DNA of 64,000 nucleotides, from assembly GCA_015680685.1 (NCBI GenBank), contig MNCI01005415.1, forward strand, positions 504,602 to 568,601, in the 5' to 3' direction. Below the pieces are notes generated by a model that did no database searches, was not told the origin of the DNA, and saw only the letters and a list, made by a program, of their open reading frames with translations. The stretch's first letter is position 1. Each line of letters starts with the position of its first letter. The stretch is from Gnetum montanum (Eukaryota > Streptophyta > Gnetopsida > Gnetales > Gnetaceae). A program made the position numbers and the translations under genes. Positions 20,919 to 31,619 of this stretch are shown here, piece by piece.

Positions 20919-21959
20919 CCCATACAGGCATCTTAAACCATATACGTTTCACTCTTGGTTCATCTGCAGTTAGAACAACCTCTTTAGGACGTTCATGTTT
21001 CTGAACTTCTATTTTTCTTTCCCGATCGTTTCCTAGATAACCCGATCAGCTCTCCTAGCAGTGTAGGGTACATTATCTGGTTCCAACCCTATGTTGTCAT
21101 GCATGTCAATTGACTGACTAGATGACCCCTCCATCATGATAGAAACCAACTCGTCAATCCCCTCAGGAGCATCTTGAGATTCAGCCACCTCCAATAAGTG
21201 GCGAATCCATGGGCGAGATAGTTGGTGGTGATCCCTTAACACGTACTTGCTATTCACACGAACAACCAGAAATTAAGCCAACCGGTGCAAGTAATCAGCA
21301 AAGAATGCAAAAGTGAAATGGGATTGCGCCTTAATGTTTGAACATAGCCTCACTATCTCCCCGTGGAAACCCGAAAGCAAAAACTGGGCCTAGTTATAAC
21401 GTACCCCAGTCTCTAGAATAGTGCGCATGATACGCACAGGTTCTACCCCAAGAGTTTTCACTTGAGACAGAGACTTGGGAAACACCCACACCCTGAACAA
21501 GGGATATAACTCATTAACTTCTGCCACATTTGATTTCCCCTACATAGGAAACCCCTTAGAGCCCTTAAGGACACCCAACCAATTCTCCAATTCATGAACC
21601 ACCTGGATTTCCCTCTACGTCCAAAACCACTTTAGTTCTAGCTGCTGGTACACCAATGAAGTCTGAAAAGAACTCCTCTGATAGAAGGAAAATCACTTTG
21701 ACACCCTTGATGTGAGTGCTATAGTAGGTGACAGAATCGTCTAAAGAATCAATGATTCTAATCATCTCCGTCACAAAAACATCAGGGCTTAGGGCAGTAA
21801 ACAATTTCATAAGGCCCACATCACTCAAATAACTGATGATATATGGTAGTGCCTTCATACGTAACCATTGCTGTGCATCACTGAATTTCCCAAATTTCAT
21901 AGACAAAGTGCACTCAGTCTGCCCAGTTGTGATAGTGGCTCCACCAGATGGGGCATCCA
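20919..21959 (-). pseudogene. Element 2 antisense gene exon 4: Transposase_32-like domain
   Basis: The 1,041-nt exon encodes MKFGKFSDAQQWL, VGLMKLFTALSPDVFVTEMI, STHIKGVKVIFLLSEEFFSD, FIGVPAARTKVVLDVEGNPG, NWLGVLKGSKGFPM, LYPLFRVWVFPKSL, RIMRTILETGVRYN, FHGEIVRLCSNIKAQSHFTF and RPWIRHLLEV, ending FKMPVWG at a GTAAGC donor. The EEFFSDFIGVP region followed by a basic helical part resembles the putative plant transposon protein domain (Transposase_32-like) of plant Ty3/gypsy accessory ORFs. Three or so stops interrupt it. What this domain does is not known. Orientation is opposite to gag-pol. Confidence 0.55.
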
Positions 21960-22048
21960 CTGTATGCACAAGATAACCCCAGGGAGTCAACATAACCAAT
22001 GTTGTGGCAAAAAAATCAAACTGAGGTATCGAAGATACCATTACTTAC

Positions 22049-22320
22049 CGTTACTCGATGGATTTGGATCGCTAGGAGCCAAATCAGAATCACGTGGAAA
22101 AACTGGCCCATTATGAGACCAATCCCCATGCAACCACCCCCTAGCCTCACATTGTGCAAGTGCCCTCAAGTATCGTTTGTGAAAATGAATAATGTCACCC
22201 TTGGTCTGGGCCAACACAGCACCATGGAGAGTGGGGCCCTCCATGAAGTCCTCCAAGGTGCTACAGGCTAAAGAAAGCCCATCATCACCTACGCACACTC
22301 CTTATTTATTGAACTGAGGC
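22049..22320 (-). pseudogene. Element 2 antisense gene exon 3
   Basis: This 272-nt exon follows the FCP1-like exon. It encodes VGDDGLSLACSTLEDFMEG, then TKGDIIHFHKRYLRALAQCE, RGWLHGDWSHNGPVFPRDSD and PNPSSNG before a GTAAGT donor. In elements 1 and 3 the same exon gives FYIDDDGV / FFINEDGL and GWLDKEW / WLDKEWTLDRPL. The RYLRALAQC-GWL-WS segment might be the C-terminal end of the FCP1-like fold, where phosphatases have a helix closing the domain. One stop near its start. Confidence 0.55.
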
Positions 22321-22396
22321 CTGCAAAGAGACAGCAATCAAAATATAAACCACTACTAAGCAGCAAGGCAAAAAGTGGCAAATTGAACAACCCTAC

Positions 22397-22846
22397 CTTC
22401 CTACTCGGTACATCGTTCCAGGAGGGTTCTGAAATAAAGTATGTGCACGAGCAGCTAGGAACAAGGTGTTATTGATGTGGTAAGACCCATGTGACAATAA
22501 GTCCCACACATGCAATAATGGATGGCTAGATCTGGGTCCTCCAGAGGAACCATCCTCAATCGTAAGCGGTCCCTCGTCGATGTCCACCACGAAAGCCACA
22601 ATGCCATTTGAAGACCCTGGTAGCATGGTCTCGAGCACACTTAATGATAATTGTTCACTTAAATGTGACCATATTACCACATTGAATTTGTCTAAGATGA
22701 ATACAAAGAATTCCGAGGCCCCTTCTCTGAACCATACACCTTTGCGATCAATTGCCATATCAGGAACTGGCTCGTCAGAATCAATCAGACCAAACCACAT
22801 TAGAACTCCAACAAGCTCAACCACTAAGAGGAAAGGTTTGGGATTC
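22397..22846 (-). pseudogene. Element 2 antisense gene exon 2: FCP1/SCP (NIF)-like HAD domain, open frame
   Basis: The exon of 450 nt has no stop. It reads NPKPFLLVVELVGVLMWFGL, KGVWFREGASEFFVFILDKF, NVVIWSHLSEQLSLSVLETM, IVAFVVDIDEGPL and LLHVWDLLSHGSYHINNTLF, then LAARAHTLFQNPPGTMYRVG before a GTAGGG donor. The FCP1/SCP order is kept: a VELVGVL strand and loop in place of VLDLDGVL, a helix before IWSH, and the NNTLF-LFQNPPGT block where phosphatases have NTLL-DDSPYK-NPP-T. Both loop Asp and both DDSP Asp are absent, so it would be a pseudo-phosphatase, perhaps a binding module. Function is not known. Confidence 0.65.
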
Positions 22847-22929
22847 CTACATGTATTCAAGAAATAGGGTAAATAAGCCAAGTAAAAATAAAGTTCTACA
22901 CTAGGGGGCCAACACTTAGAAAAAAATTC

Positions 22930-23090
22930 CAGCATCAAACTCAGCATGCACGCTGCACGCTAGAAAACTCAGCGTACACATTGCACGGTAGAAAACTCAG
23001 CATGCACGCTGCACGCTAGAAAATTCAACGTACACACTCCACGCTAGAAAATGTAGTGTGTAGACCCTGCATGCTACATGCTAGAGCATG
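22930..23090 (-). repeat. 29-bp tandem repeat in intron 1 of the element 2 antisense gene
   Basis: About five units of about 29 bp, read on the plus strand as GAAAACTCAGCATGCACGCT followed by GCACGCTA with variants. The words CAGCATGCACGCTG and GCGTACAC are of the same type as those in the LTR U3 regions (12.8-13.1 kb, 45.1-46.2 kb). Weaker copies continue upstream to 23,480 around exon 1. Confidence 0.7.
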
Positions 23091-23721
23091 ACCACACTAA
23101 CCATACACGATGAGTATAGAAACCTTACGCTATGGAAACATCTATGCTACGCAATGGGAAAATCGACAGGAACAGTAGGAAAAAACATAAATTTCGATGA
23201 AGGATTAGAGCCTACCTCCATTGAGTCTAGGTAGACACTAGAGTATCACTTCACTCTCTTCGGTGGAGGTCAAGCTAGGATCCTTTCTCCCCTCGCCTTC
23301 TACTTTCTTGCCCTTACTCATCGTGGTGTTCACACTAAACACTGTACGTTGGGGTTTCGTCCCTGCATGCTGCGAACCTTGCACACTGGGGTTGTGTCCC
23401 TACATGACACAAACCTTGCATACTAGGGTTTTATTCTTGCATGAATAATTCATGCCAAACCTTGTACGCTAGGGCTTGAACCCTTACGATTCACGTCGCA
23501 CATCCACGCCGCACGTCCACGCTGAAGTGACTCGTCAAATCCTTCCTATGTCACTCTGGTCACAACTGTCGTGCCGTACCTACATCTGCCCCTTCCTATA
23601 CTACCCAATATTCACCCCAGTATATGTTGCACTTATTTTACACTGGTTTCAGGTTGATGCCGAGATTTCACTACCTTTACACTATCTTTGTGTTGACTTC
23701 GAAGTTCATGCTTACCCATCA

Positions 23722-23741
23722 TTTTATATACCTCCACGTGG
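23722..23741 (-). promoter_or_regulatory. Possible promoter of the element 2 antisense gene: G-box and TATA box
   Basis: The minus strand reads a palindromic CCACGTGG (23,741-23,734, a plant G-box core) followed at once by GGTATATAAAAT (23,733-23,722). It lies 400 bp before ATG 23,321, further than in elements 1 and 3, so a long 5' untranslated region would be needed. Sequence-based guess. Confidence 0.35.
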
Positions 23742-24014
23742 CATACACTGCCCCATGAAAATCAGTGTATGGGTAGGTTATATAAATGAAATAAACACAA
23801 TAAAATAAATAAACATAAAAATTAACGAGAGTCCAAATACATATAAATACATATGGGTAAAACCAAAAGTAAGGAGGCTTATATGCTAGGCTAAATACTA
23901 CATACATGTAATGTCTCCTAGCACAACAAACTCTGGTTGCCCAAGCTAAACACCTCGGCACATGTTCCTAGTCTGGCAGTCTCGCACCCAATAACAATTA
24001 CAAATCCTACAATC

Positions 24015-24100
24015 AACCAGACATCATAAAAGAATGGCCCAATAAGGCCTTAAACTACCATAATCGGCCCAGTAAGGCCCTAAACTACCGTGCATCCGGA
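24015..24100 (+). repeat. Flanking repeats on the RT side of the antisense cassette, element 2
   Basis: Two adjacent copies, ATGGCCCAATAAGGCCTTAAACTACC and a neighbour with CGGCCCAGTAAGGCCCTAAACTACC, lie 70-150 bp before the RT linker and run in the gag-pol direction. The intervening 23,745-24,010 shows no gene. Confidence 0.65.
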
Positions 24101-24168
24101 TACAGCGATAAATTGCCACCGCATACCTTAGTCTAGTTTAGATACATAAACACATAAATTACTTACAT

Positions 24169-25098
24169 GTGAAAATAACCGACCCCCTAATTGACACTGC
24201 TCCTTATTTATTAGTAGGAGCAAACATCATGGACAGCAAGCTATTATTCTTACCACTGTCTATCAATGGACCGCACGGAATGATCACACGAGAAATCAAC
24301 ATGGAGTCTATTGATTTAGGCTCAACAACAAACGACACTTTTGTGGCATCAACTTAACAAATGCTAGATTGTTTTGAAATGATGACCAAGACTCTGGACC
24401 TAGAAGCTAATAGCATCACCGAAGACCCCTTGGTTGAAGTCCCAATTACCATGCCAGATGGCGAAGTTAAAATCCTAAAACTAAGTACATTGTTAAGCCT
24501 GCAACTGGCTAATGACATAGCACAAGTGCTTAAAGACAACATAAAAGAATTTTCTTGGTCCTACACTAACATGCCTAGGTTAGACCCTCAAATATTCCAG
24601 CACAACATTATACTCAACCCAAAATTAAGACCAGTGAAACAAAAGGCACATAAGGTTAAGCCAGAGGTAGCACTGGCAGTCCGCAATGAAATCATCAAAC
24701 TTTATCAGGCTGGTTTCATTCGGGTTGTTGACTATGCTGACTGGGTATCCAACATGGTCATTGTCCCAAAGAAGAATGGAAGTATTCACCTATGCATTGA
24801 CTTCCAAGACCTCAATGTTGCAACCATAAAAGATGATTTCGTCCTACCTAGCATTGATCAACTAGTTGACTCGACCGCTAGGCATGCCTTCTTATCTTTT
24901 ATGAATGGCTTTTCAGGATATAACCAGATTTGAATTAACCCTAAAAAACAACTTAGGACAAATTTCATGACAGCATGGGGTACTTTCTGCTACATGATGA
25001 TGCCATTCGGTCTTAAGAATGCTGGTGCTACATACCAAAGGGCAATGACGTTTATCTTTAGTGATTATATCTTCAACTCGCTCAATGACTATGTGGAT
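24169..25098 (+). pseudogene. Element 2 pol: linker and reverse transcriptase, truncated at YVDD
   Basis: The frame gives LLVGANIMDSKLLFLPLSI, INMESIDLGSTTNDTF, EDPLVEVPITMPDGEVK, FSWSYTNMPRLDP, VKPEVALAVRNEIIKLYQAG, YADWVSNMVIVPKKNGSIHL, IDFQDLNVATIKDDFVLPSI and LSFMNGFSGYNQI, where the first catalytic Asp has become Asn. After one stop it continues FMTAWGTFCYMMMPFGLKNA, YQRAM and SLNDYVDD at 25,080-25,100. The match ends exactly after YVDD; foreign, GC-richer sequence begins there, shortly before an assembly gap. The remaining RNase H and integrase of this element are not found. Confidence 0.85.
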
Positions 25099-25252
25099 GA
25101 CCGGAGCAGGCGCGAGGCTCTTATGTAGGGCTTCCAACAAGCCACTAACTTCATGGACACCGAGGAGCATTGTGCCCCCTGGACCTGCTTCATGAGCTGG
25201 AGTTGCCTCGATGTGCCTGTTTCCGGCTGCCGACGTGCCCCTAGCACCACCC
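25099..25252. other. GC-rich foreign segment before the gap, unidentified
   Basis: It begins where the RT frame stops and is clearly richer in G and C than its surroundings. The minus strand is open (GVHEVSGLLEALHKSLAPAP, AAGNRHIEATPAHEAGPGG) and could be coding sequence of another mobile element, but I do not recognise it. An assembly join cannot be excluded. Confidence 0.35.
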
Positions 25253-25542
25253 NNNNNNNNNNNNNNNNNNNNNNNNNNNNNNNNNNNNNNNNNNNNNNNN
25301 NNNNNNNNNNNNNNNNNNNNNNNNNNNNNNNNNNNNNNNNNNNNNNNNNNNNNNNNNNNNNNNNNNNNNNNNNNNNNNNNNNNNNNNNNNNNNNNNNNNN
25401 NNNNNNNNNNNNNNNNNNNNNNNNNNNNNNNNNNNNNNNNNNNNNNNNNNNNNNNNNNNNNNNNNNNNNNNNNNNNNNNNNNNNNNNNNNNNNNNNNNNN
25501 NNNNNNNNNNNNNNNNNNNNNNNNNNNNNNNNNNNNNNNNNN
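25253..25542. other. Assembly gap (290 N) beside a poly-C run
   Basis: 290 undetermined bases. The right edge starts with nine C in a row and the left edge ends in CCACCC, so a C homopolymer probably caused the break. Reading frames that cross it are artefacts. Confidence 0.95.
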
Positions 25543-26225
25543 CCCCCCCCCGCTTGTACTTGTACACTCATGTACCATACATTCAGTAATACAATCCCAA
25601 ACCTTCTCTCGAAAAAAATAGGAAATAAAATCTAAGCTAGTGTAAGTGCGATAAGCATCTGTCCTTAATCATCCATACGCATCTTGGACTTTGTGTACTA
25701 CTTCTGGGATTACTAAGTGCACATCACTCGAAGCACTACTTGATATGCTACTGGGTCACCACATAGTTACACTTAAATGTTCGTGATTAAGACGTACTCA
25801 TTCTATGTTAACAATAGGAATAGTAAATGATGATAAAATAAATATTAACTAAGAAAAAAATAAATAATAATTAACAATTAAACAATTAAAAAATAATTGA
25901 ATGTTGCAATGATGGAGTAATCTCAATATTTATTGCTGATTGTATGCATGTTCAAGTACGACACACTTGAACAAAGGCTCCATACAATTACAAGCATCAC
26001 ACTGCAAGCATGCACTTGAAAAAGAACTTAAAGCTAACTAAAAAGTAATAAAAAGAATCAACCTAAAGACTTACCAGTAAAAGACCCCTTCCCATATGAT
26101 TGAGTGCTATATTTATAGGCCAACACAGGAATCACAATATCGTGTATACGATATCGTATCTAAGTTGAGATATCGGGTACTTGATATCATGTACCTGATA
26201 TTGGGGCTTTAAAAATAGTGATTCT
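25543..26225. other. Unassigned AT-rich sequence with a short GATATC-type repeat
   Basis: No gene is recognised. At 26,140-26,210 a cluster of near-palindromic words is seen: GTATACGATATCGTATC, GAGATATCGGGTACTTGATATC and ATGTACCTGATATTGG. It may be a promoter or LTR remnant of the decayed element downstream, but this is not established. Confidence 0.35.
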
Positions 26226-27800
26226 TCATTCACCTATAGAAAAAATATTGTATGGTGGTGTTATTAAAGCTCTAAAGAAGTTTCACTAATACCTGTTAAA
26301 TGCTAAGGCTTTTATTATTGTCCATGATTTAGCCATCATTACATTAGCCAAATTACAAGATCCTATGCAAATTATGAAATTACAAGAGTATGTTATTCAA
26401 TGAAAGGTAGAAAAATTGATTAGAGGAACAAGTCTTGCCATGCTGATAGCCAAAGCCTTAACTTTATAAAAATTTGGCATACCTAAAAAACAAGAATTAT
26501 TTCATCCTTACATATGATGTATTCAAAAAGAAGATGATTTCTTATTTACTCCTAACCAATTGCATGATTCATGGTATGGATATGTTAGGATTTATTTAAC
26601 CTTTTATCATTGTCCTTTAAATTTACCTAGATATGAAAGAAAACTATTATTATCTAAACATTTTAATTTTTCCTTAATAAGTGATGAGTTATTTTTTTAA
26701 AAAAAATCAAGAAGTGGATCTTAAATGTTTAGATCAAACACAAGCTAATGACAATTTAAAGCAACTACATGACGAAGAACATATAATATATCATTCACTA
26801 GAACATAAAATTATAAGAGCATGTTACTATTAGCCTAGTATGATTAATGATGCTTATGTATAGTGTCAAATGTTTAAACGAAGACATTCAAGAATTTTGG
26901 CTTCTTTATGACCTATAATAGAAACTAGACCCTTTATAGAATGGGCTTTATATTTTATAGGAGTGGTTAATCCCTTATCAATGGCTAAATATAAGTTTAT
27001 CCTAATGGCTACTAATTATTACACATGTTTGTTAGAAGCCAAGGCTACTAAAACTACAACATCTTATGAGATTATTTGGTTTGTAGAAAATGATATAATT
27101 TCTATATATGGATATCCTTACACTATAGTCTTTGATAATAGGCCTAATTTTCTATCTATAGAATTTACAAATTGAGCTAGGGAACATATCATCATTATCA
27201 AAGCTATCACTAAGTATCACTCCTAAGGCAATGGTTTAGAAAACTCATCTAATAAAATTATATTAGATGGAATTAAATAGATGGTAACTCAAAATCCTTG
27301 TACATGGCATGAACAATTAAAATAGGCAATATCAAGTAATACAATCTATTATAAAAATTTGATCAAAACTATACCATGTGATCTAATATATGGGTAAGCA
27401 CCAATTTTATCAATAAATTCGTAAATTTCCACTTATTAATTTTTCATAGATTTTGTTCTAACTTATGAACATTTAAATTCATATAGATATGATATTTATA
27501 ATTTAGAACTTAAAAGACTCAAAGAAATTGAAAACAAATGTAATCACAAAATAATTATTAAAATATGATTTGATAAGAAATATGTAGCTAAATTTTTTAA
27601 GGAAGATGATCTAGTCCTTAAAACAGATAGAGCATCTAGTTAAACAAGATCATTAAATAAGTTTATCCTATGTGGTTAGGTCCATATCAAGTCATAGATG
27701 TCATTGGCCCTACTGTTTGAAAAGTTTCATATTTGCATGAAAAAAAACTATATAGAAATTTTAATGCATTACTATTTAGGTGCCCCTCGTGGATACTTGG
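26226..27800 (+). pseudogene. Ty3/gypsy RNase H-integrase remnant of a different lineage
   Basis: In shifting frames I read an RNase H end (YGGVIKALKKFH, YLLNAKAFIIVHDLA), the pre-integrase part (LHDSWYGYVRIYLTFYHC, ERKLLLSKHFNFSLISDELF), a zinc-binding-like segment ending CQMFKRRHSR, the integrase core (FIEWALYFIGVVNPLSMAKY, YKFILMATNYYTCLLEAKAT, GYPYTIVFDNRPNF at 26,963-27,175) and a C-terminal GPYQVIDVIGPTV near 27,680. The core DDE positions are partly changed. Many stops; strongly AT-rich, older than elements 1-3. The lineage within Ty3/gypsy is not resolved, but peptide details differ from the Tat elements here. Confidence 0.7.
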
Positions 27801-28139
27801 TAGATCCCTAGTTACAAGCTTTCTTCTTATTTCAATACATTTCATCTGTATATAGTCTCATTTTCATATTTTCTTTATAGCTTCATAATCATTTATATGC
27901 ATGTTTGGTTTGTCATTATTTTTCATTTCATTCACCATTAGGATTAGTTCTATATACATGTTTGATGTGATTTAGATAATTATTATGATCTCTTAAGTGA
28001 CTTGGAATTGGGTCATCATAACACTATTTGAAGATGAAATAAATACAATGTTTTAAATTATTCATGTTATATCATATTATTTCTTATTATTATATGAATC
28101 CCCTTTATATAAATATTTTTTATATAAAAATGATGCTTC

Positions 28140-29190
28140 CTTGATCTCCACTATTGTAAAACATATGCAAAATATGTTAAAAATTTTGAAAAATTATTGT
28201 CATCTAGTCTTCAACTAAATGTACATAAAAAAAATTGATCATCTAGGATATAAGAAATAATTATTCTAACTTCTATTTTGGTAGTATCAATGTGAAAATA
28301 GTAGATTCTTTTAAATATTTAAGTCTCATTTATATTAACAATTACATCTCGGAGAGTGCCTGAAAGAAAAAATAGCAAGATGTTTTAAGGCTTTATATGC
28401 TTTTAAAAACAAGTGCAAGGATTTAGGTCTCTAGGCTTAGAATATCAGAAAATAAATTTTTCGAACTATTATTTATCCCACTATGTTGTATGGATGTGTT
28501 GTTTGTGAACCTTGACTTAGTGCTAAACTTTAGAAAGATATTGAAAGTGTACAAAAAAATTTTCTTCTCAATGACTTAAAGGTAAAGATGCAAACATCTT
28601 ACTCAATATTATTATGTAAATGTGATTTATTACCTTTAGAAGTAGAAGCCTTATGTGAATGCATTACATATACTCATAGCTTGCATATCTCAAGGTAAGA
28701 CAAATTCAGTAAAGTGGTTCTTGAGGACTTGCAAAACCATGGATGGTATTTTCAGGCGATGAAATCATTCAAAAAATGGAATATATCTTAGGAGGATGTG
28801 TAGTAAAATCCTAAGCATATTCGTGAACTAGTCAAGTAGAAGGTTTTAACATAGATGTAAGCTAATGTGAAAAATAAGAGTCAATTTTCTTTACAACATA
28901 TTAGATCTAATAAACTAGATGTAGAAGCTCACTATTTCTTAATTACTATTCCCATCAAGTATCAGAATGTTATCAACAAGCTTTACTTAAGTTCTAATCA
29001 TCCTAGAATTGAAAGTAGAAGATGGATTCAACTCCCTTGAGAAGAGCACATTTGTAGGTTATGCAAATTAGGAGCCCTTGAATATGAGTTACATACATTT
29101 CTTTCTTATGCTATGACTACCTAATTAAGAAAAAATTATAATGTTACATCAAAAACACTATATGATTTATTTTTTATGCACCATTGATGC
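28140..29190 (+). pseudogene. LINE (non-LTR retrotransposon) 3' fragment: RT thumb and C-terminal Cys/His region
   Basis: Peptides in the plus frames are VDSFKYLSLIYI, FKALYAFKNKCKDLG, IIYPTMLYGCVV, DIESVQKNFLLNDLKVKMQT, ILLCKCDLLPLEVEALCECI, and later RIESRRWIQLP, EEHICRLCKLGALEYELHTF and LSYA. This is the end of a non-LTR reverse transcriptase: the VDSFKYLG-like turn, the LYGCEVW-like motif and the CxLC...E...H zinc-like C-terminus. Stops and small shifts abound. It carries no visible 5' part, as expected for a truncated LINE copy. Confidence 0.7.
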
Positions 29191-31619
29191 TTGATCAATT
29201 TGTAGAGTCTATCATTATTTTTTATGAAGATGTATTATCTATCTAGTAGATCCTATGGGTCTTCAAACATAATAAAGCTTCATTTCTTTTCCTTTCACAT
29301 ATCTAAGTTTATGATTCTTTCAAATTTATTTTATTAGATAATAGTTTTATTAGTCATGTTGGATTATGAAGGATGGGATTTATGCTCACTTATCCTATTC
29401 TAATCATGGTCATGTAAATGCAGTACATGTAAAATGAAGAGAGTGGCTAACCATAATCATTTGGTAATCTTAGAAAAACCTCCTTGTCATTTCCAAGCCC
29501 TAACCCTTGAGTGTAATGATCCATGGATATTCCATGAGCAGTAGGGTCAAGTGAGTTCCTTTCCATTTAAAATTCCTTATTCACTTAGGTAACCTACTAT
29601 GATGCTACCTAGTTCAAAATTAAAGGCACATGCATGAGGAGTAAACTACACCATAGGCAAAATTTTCAAAGGAATTTTGTTTGTTAGCAGTGCAACTAAT
29701 TGATCAAACTCATATTGGGATTCCTTCCTTGAGAATAAAGTGTACCATGGGCAAAGTTTTCTAGAAAAAGGGAGGATCATGTCCATCAACAATGTAGTAA
29801 GTTCTTACGTGTGATGGGCCCTAGCAGTAATCCTTAACTTTCCCTTTCCATCTCCTTTTTCTTTAGGCATTCCAAAATAATAATAATAATAAAGGAGAGA
29901 AAGATTTCCAAGGCTCATACCTATTTTCGTTTCTTGTTGTATCACTTCAAAAACCATATAAAATAAAAAAAAACCTTATTTTTTCATATCATTTCCGCAT
30001 TCAAGAAAAAAAAACTAAAGAAGAATCTAAAAGTTGTGGCTACCCATGACCTAAAAGAAGCATGTTGTCTTCATAAAGATTGGTATAAGTTCCATCCCTA
30101 AAGGTATCCTCTATACTAATAACTTTTACCTAAAAGATTATTAGGATTGGAGTCCTAAATATTAGTTATGGTTCATAAAATTTATATGGCATGTATGAAA
30201 TCTTAAGTAGACTCATAAAGTGGTTTGAAAGGTGATCCATGTCTAGTTGTACTTTTTAATTGTTTAATTATTTTAATCATAATTAAACATTATGATCCAT
30301 TTTATAATTTTGCAAGATTCTAATTCATATTATGTTTTTTTATGATCATCATGGTTCTTTATGTTTCACATATTTTTGCACTTTAAAGATTTTTATTAGT
30401 TTGGTGTTTTGCACTTGCATGCAACTCAAAGTTTGGGGGCTAAATGCTGATCTCAACATTCCCATGCTTATCATGGAGCCATGACTTATAAGTTTCTTAC
30501 CTAATCCTAGATTTCTATCCTCCTTAGTACTCATATGGCTAATAATAAAAGTATATCTTTTGCAAACCTTTTTTTATTAATTATTAAATATTATTATTAT
30601 TAATTATTAAATAACTTGTAGTTAATAATAGTTTTTAAGGATTAATAGTTTAAGGTAAGGGGAGAATTTAATTAATCTAGATGTGTGATGTATGACTGAA
30701 ATTCTTAAGTAACAGCTTAAACTACATATCAATGACGTGATAGTATCTACCACATGTGCATAAATCAACCAATAGAATTTGACTTTATATTGTGTTTATC
30801 ATTAGTGATTACAGGGATAATACATCTCAATTAAATTAAATACTTTGCATAGAATAACAAAAGGTTCTATTTCAAAATTTAGCAACGTTCTGTTTTTCTA
30901 CAAATTCATCCACTGCATGTAAAGCCGAACAAGGAAGAAAGAATGTAGTAAGAAAATGGGTAAGGATTTCTGTCCCTACTAAAATGGTGAATATGACAGC
31001 GAAAGCAGATTCAGCGGAATGGAGTTATGTTTAAATTCACCATAGTGAAACTGATGGCATGCCAACAAAACATTGATAGTAAAGAAGATGGATAGTATGA
31101 AGAATATTTTTTTTGTTAGACATTTCATGTAGCTGAAGTTATTCTTACAAAGTCGTGACATTTGTAATGCATTGCTGGAGAAAATGGAATGGGATAGTAA
31201 TTAAATTTTTGGCAGGAAAAAATGTGCACGCTTTGTGCAGTGTTACCCTAGTATCAGCGCTCTGTGTGGTGTTGCCCTAGCATCGATAAATTTCAGCAGT
31301 ATTGCCATGATTACTAATTCCACCAATTTTCCTTTGGATAGTATCGAAGCTTTGGTTGCCAAGTCTGCAATCTGAGGTCATGTCGTCACATTTGGCCTAT
31401 GTTTTCATGCGTCTGTTCAGCCTTCTATGGTACAAGATCCTGATGTCGCAACTCTTGAGGCACAAAAAGCGTAAGATCTTACGGTTGGAGGCCTTGAGAT
31501 GGTGATAAGAGGTCACTCGCAGGTGTAGGAATTGCATATGGTGTACAAGGATTAGAATATTAATGATGATAGATTTATGTACATATATTATGATCATGTT
31601 TTTCAGCAGCCTGTGCTTC
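29191..31619. other. AT-rich spacer without recognised gene
   Basis: About 2.4 kb of low-complexity, AT-rich sequence. A few short open frames occur (for example minus 30,534-30,349) with no family resemblance. Notable only are TTATTATTATTAATTATT near 30,575-30,610 and a poly-A-rich stretch near 29,960-30,020. Confidence 0.5.

Larger units (their letters stand above)
19208..23321 (-). pseudogene. Element 2 antisense gene: FCP1-like / Transposase_32-like / coiled-coil protein, 8 exons
   Basis: The gene lies opposite to gag-pol between protease and RT. Exon model on the minus strand: 23321-23216, 22846-22397, 22320-22049, 21959-20919, about 20825-20560, about 20453-20307, 20215-19431 and 19308-19208 (stop TAG). 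Donors include GTAGGC, GTAGGG, GTAAGT, GTAAGC, GTATGT, GTACAT and GTAAGT; acceptors TAG, CAG and AAG. Exon 1 begins MSKGKKVEGEGRKDPSLTS and ends with an in-frame stop. This is the best preserved copy: long open stretches remain in exons 2 (22,947-22,393), 3, 4 (22,041-21,592; 21,257-21,033), 5 and 7. Phases at the exon 2/3 junction agree with elements 1 and 3. Some stops remain, so it is treated as a pseudogene. Confidence 0.65.

Noticed and set aside
25089-25635. Open frames on both strands across 25.1-25.6 kb
   Set aside because: They cross 290 undetermined bases and exist only because N does not make stops.
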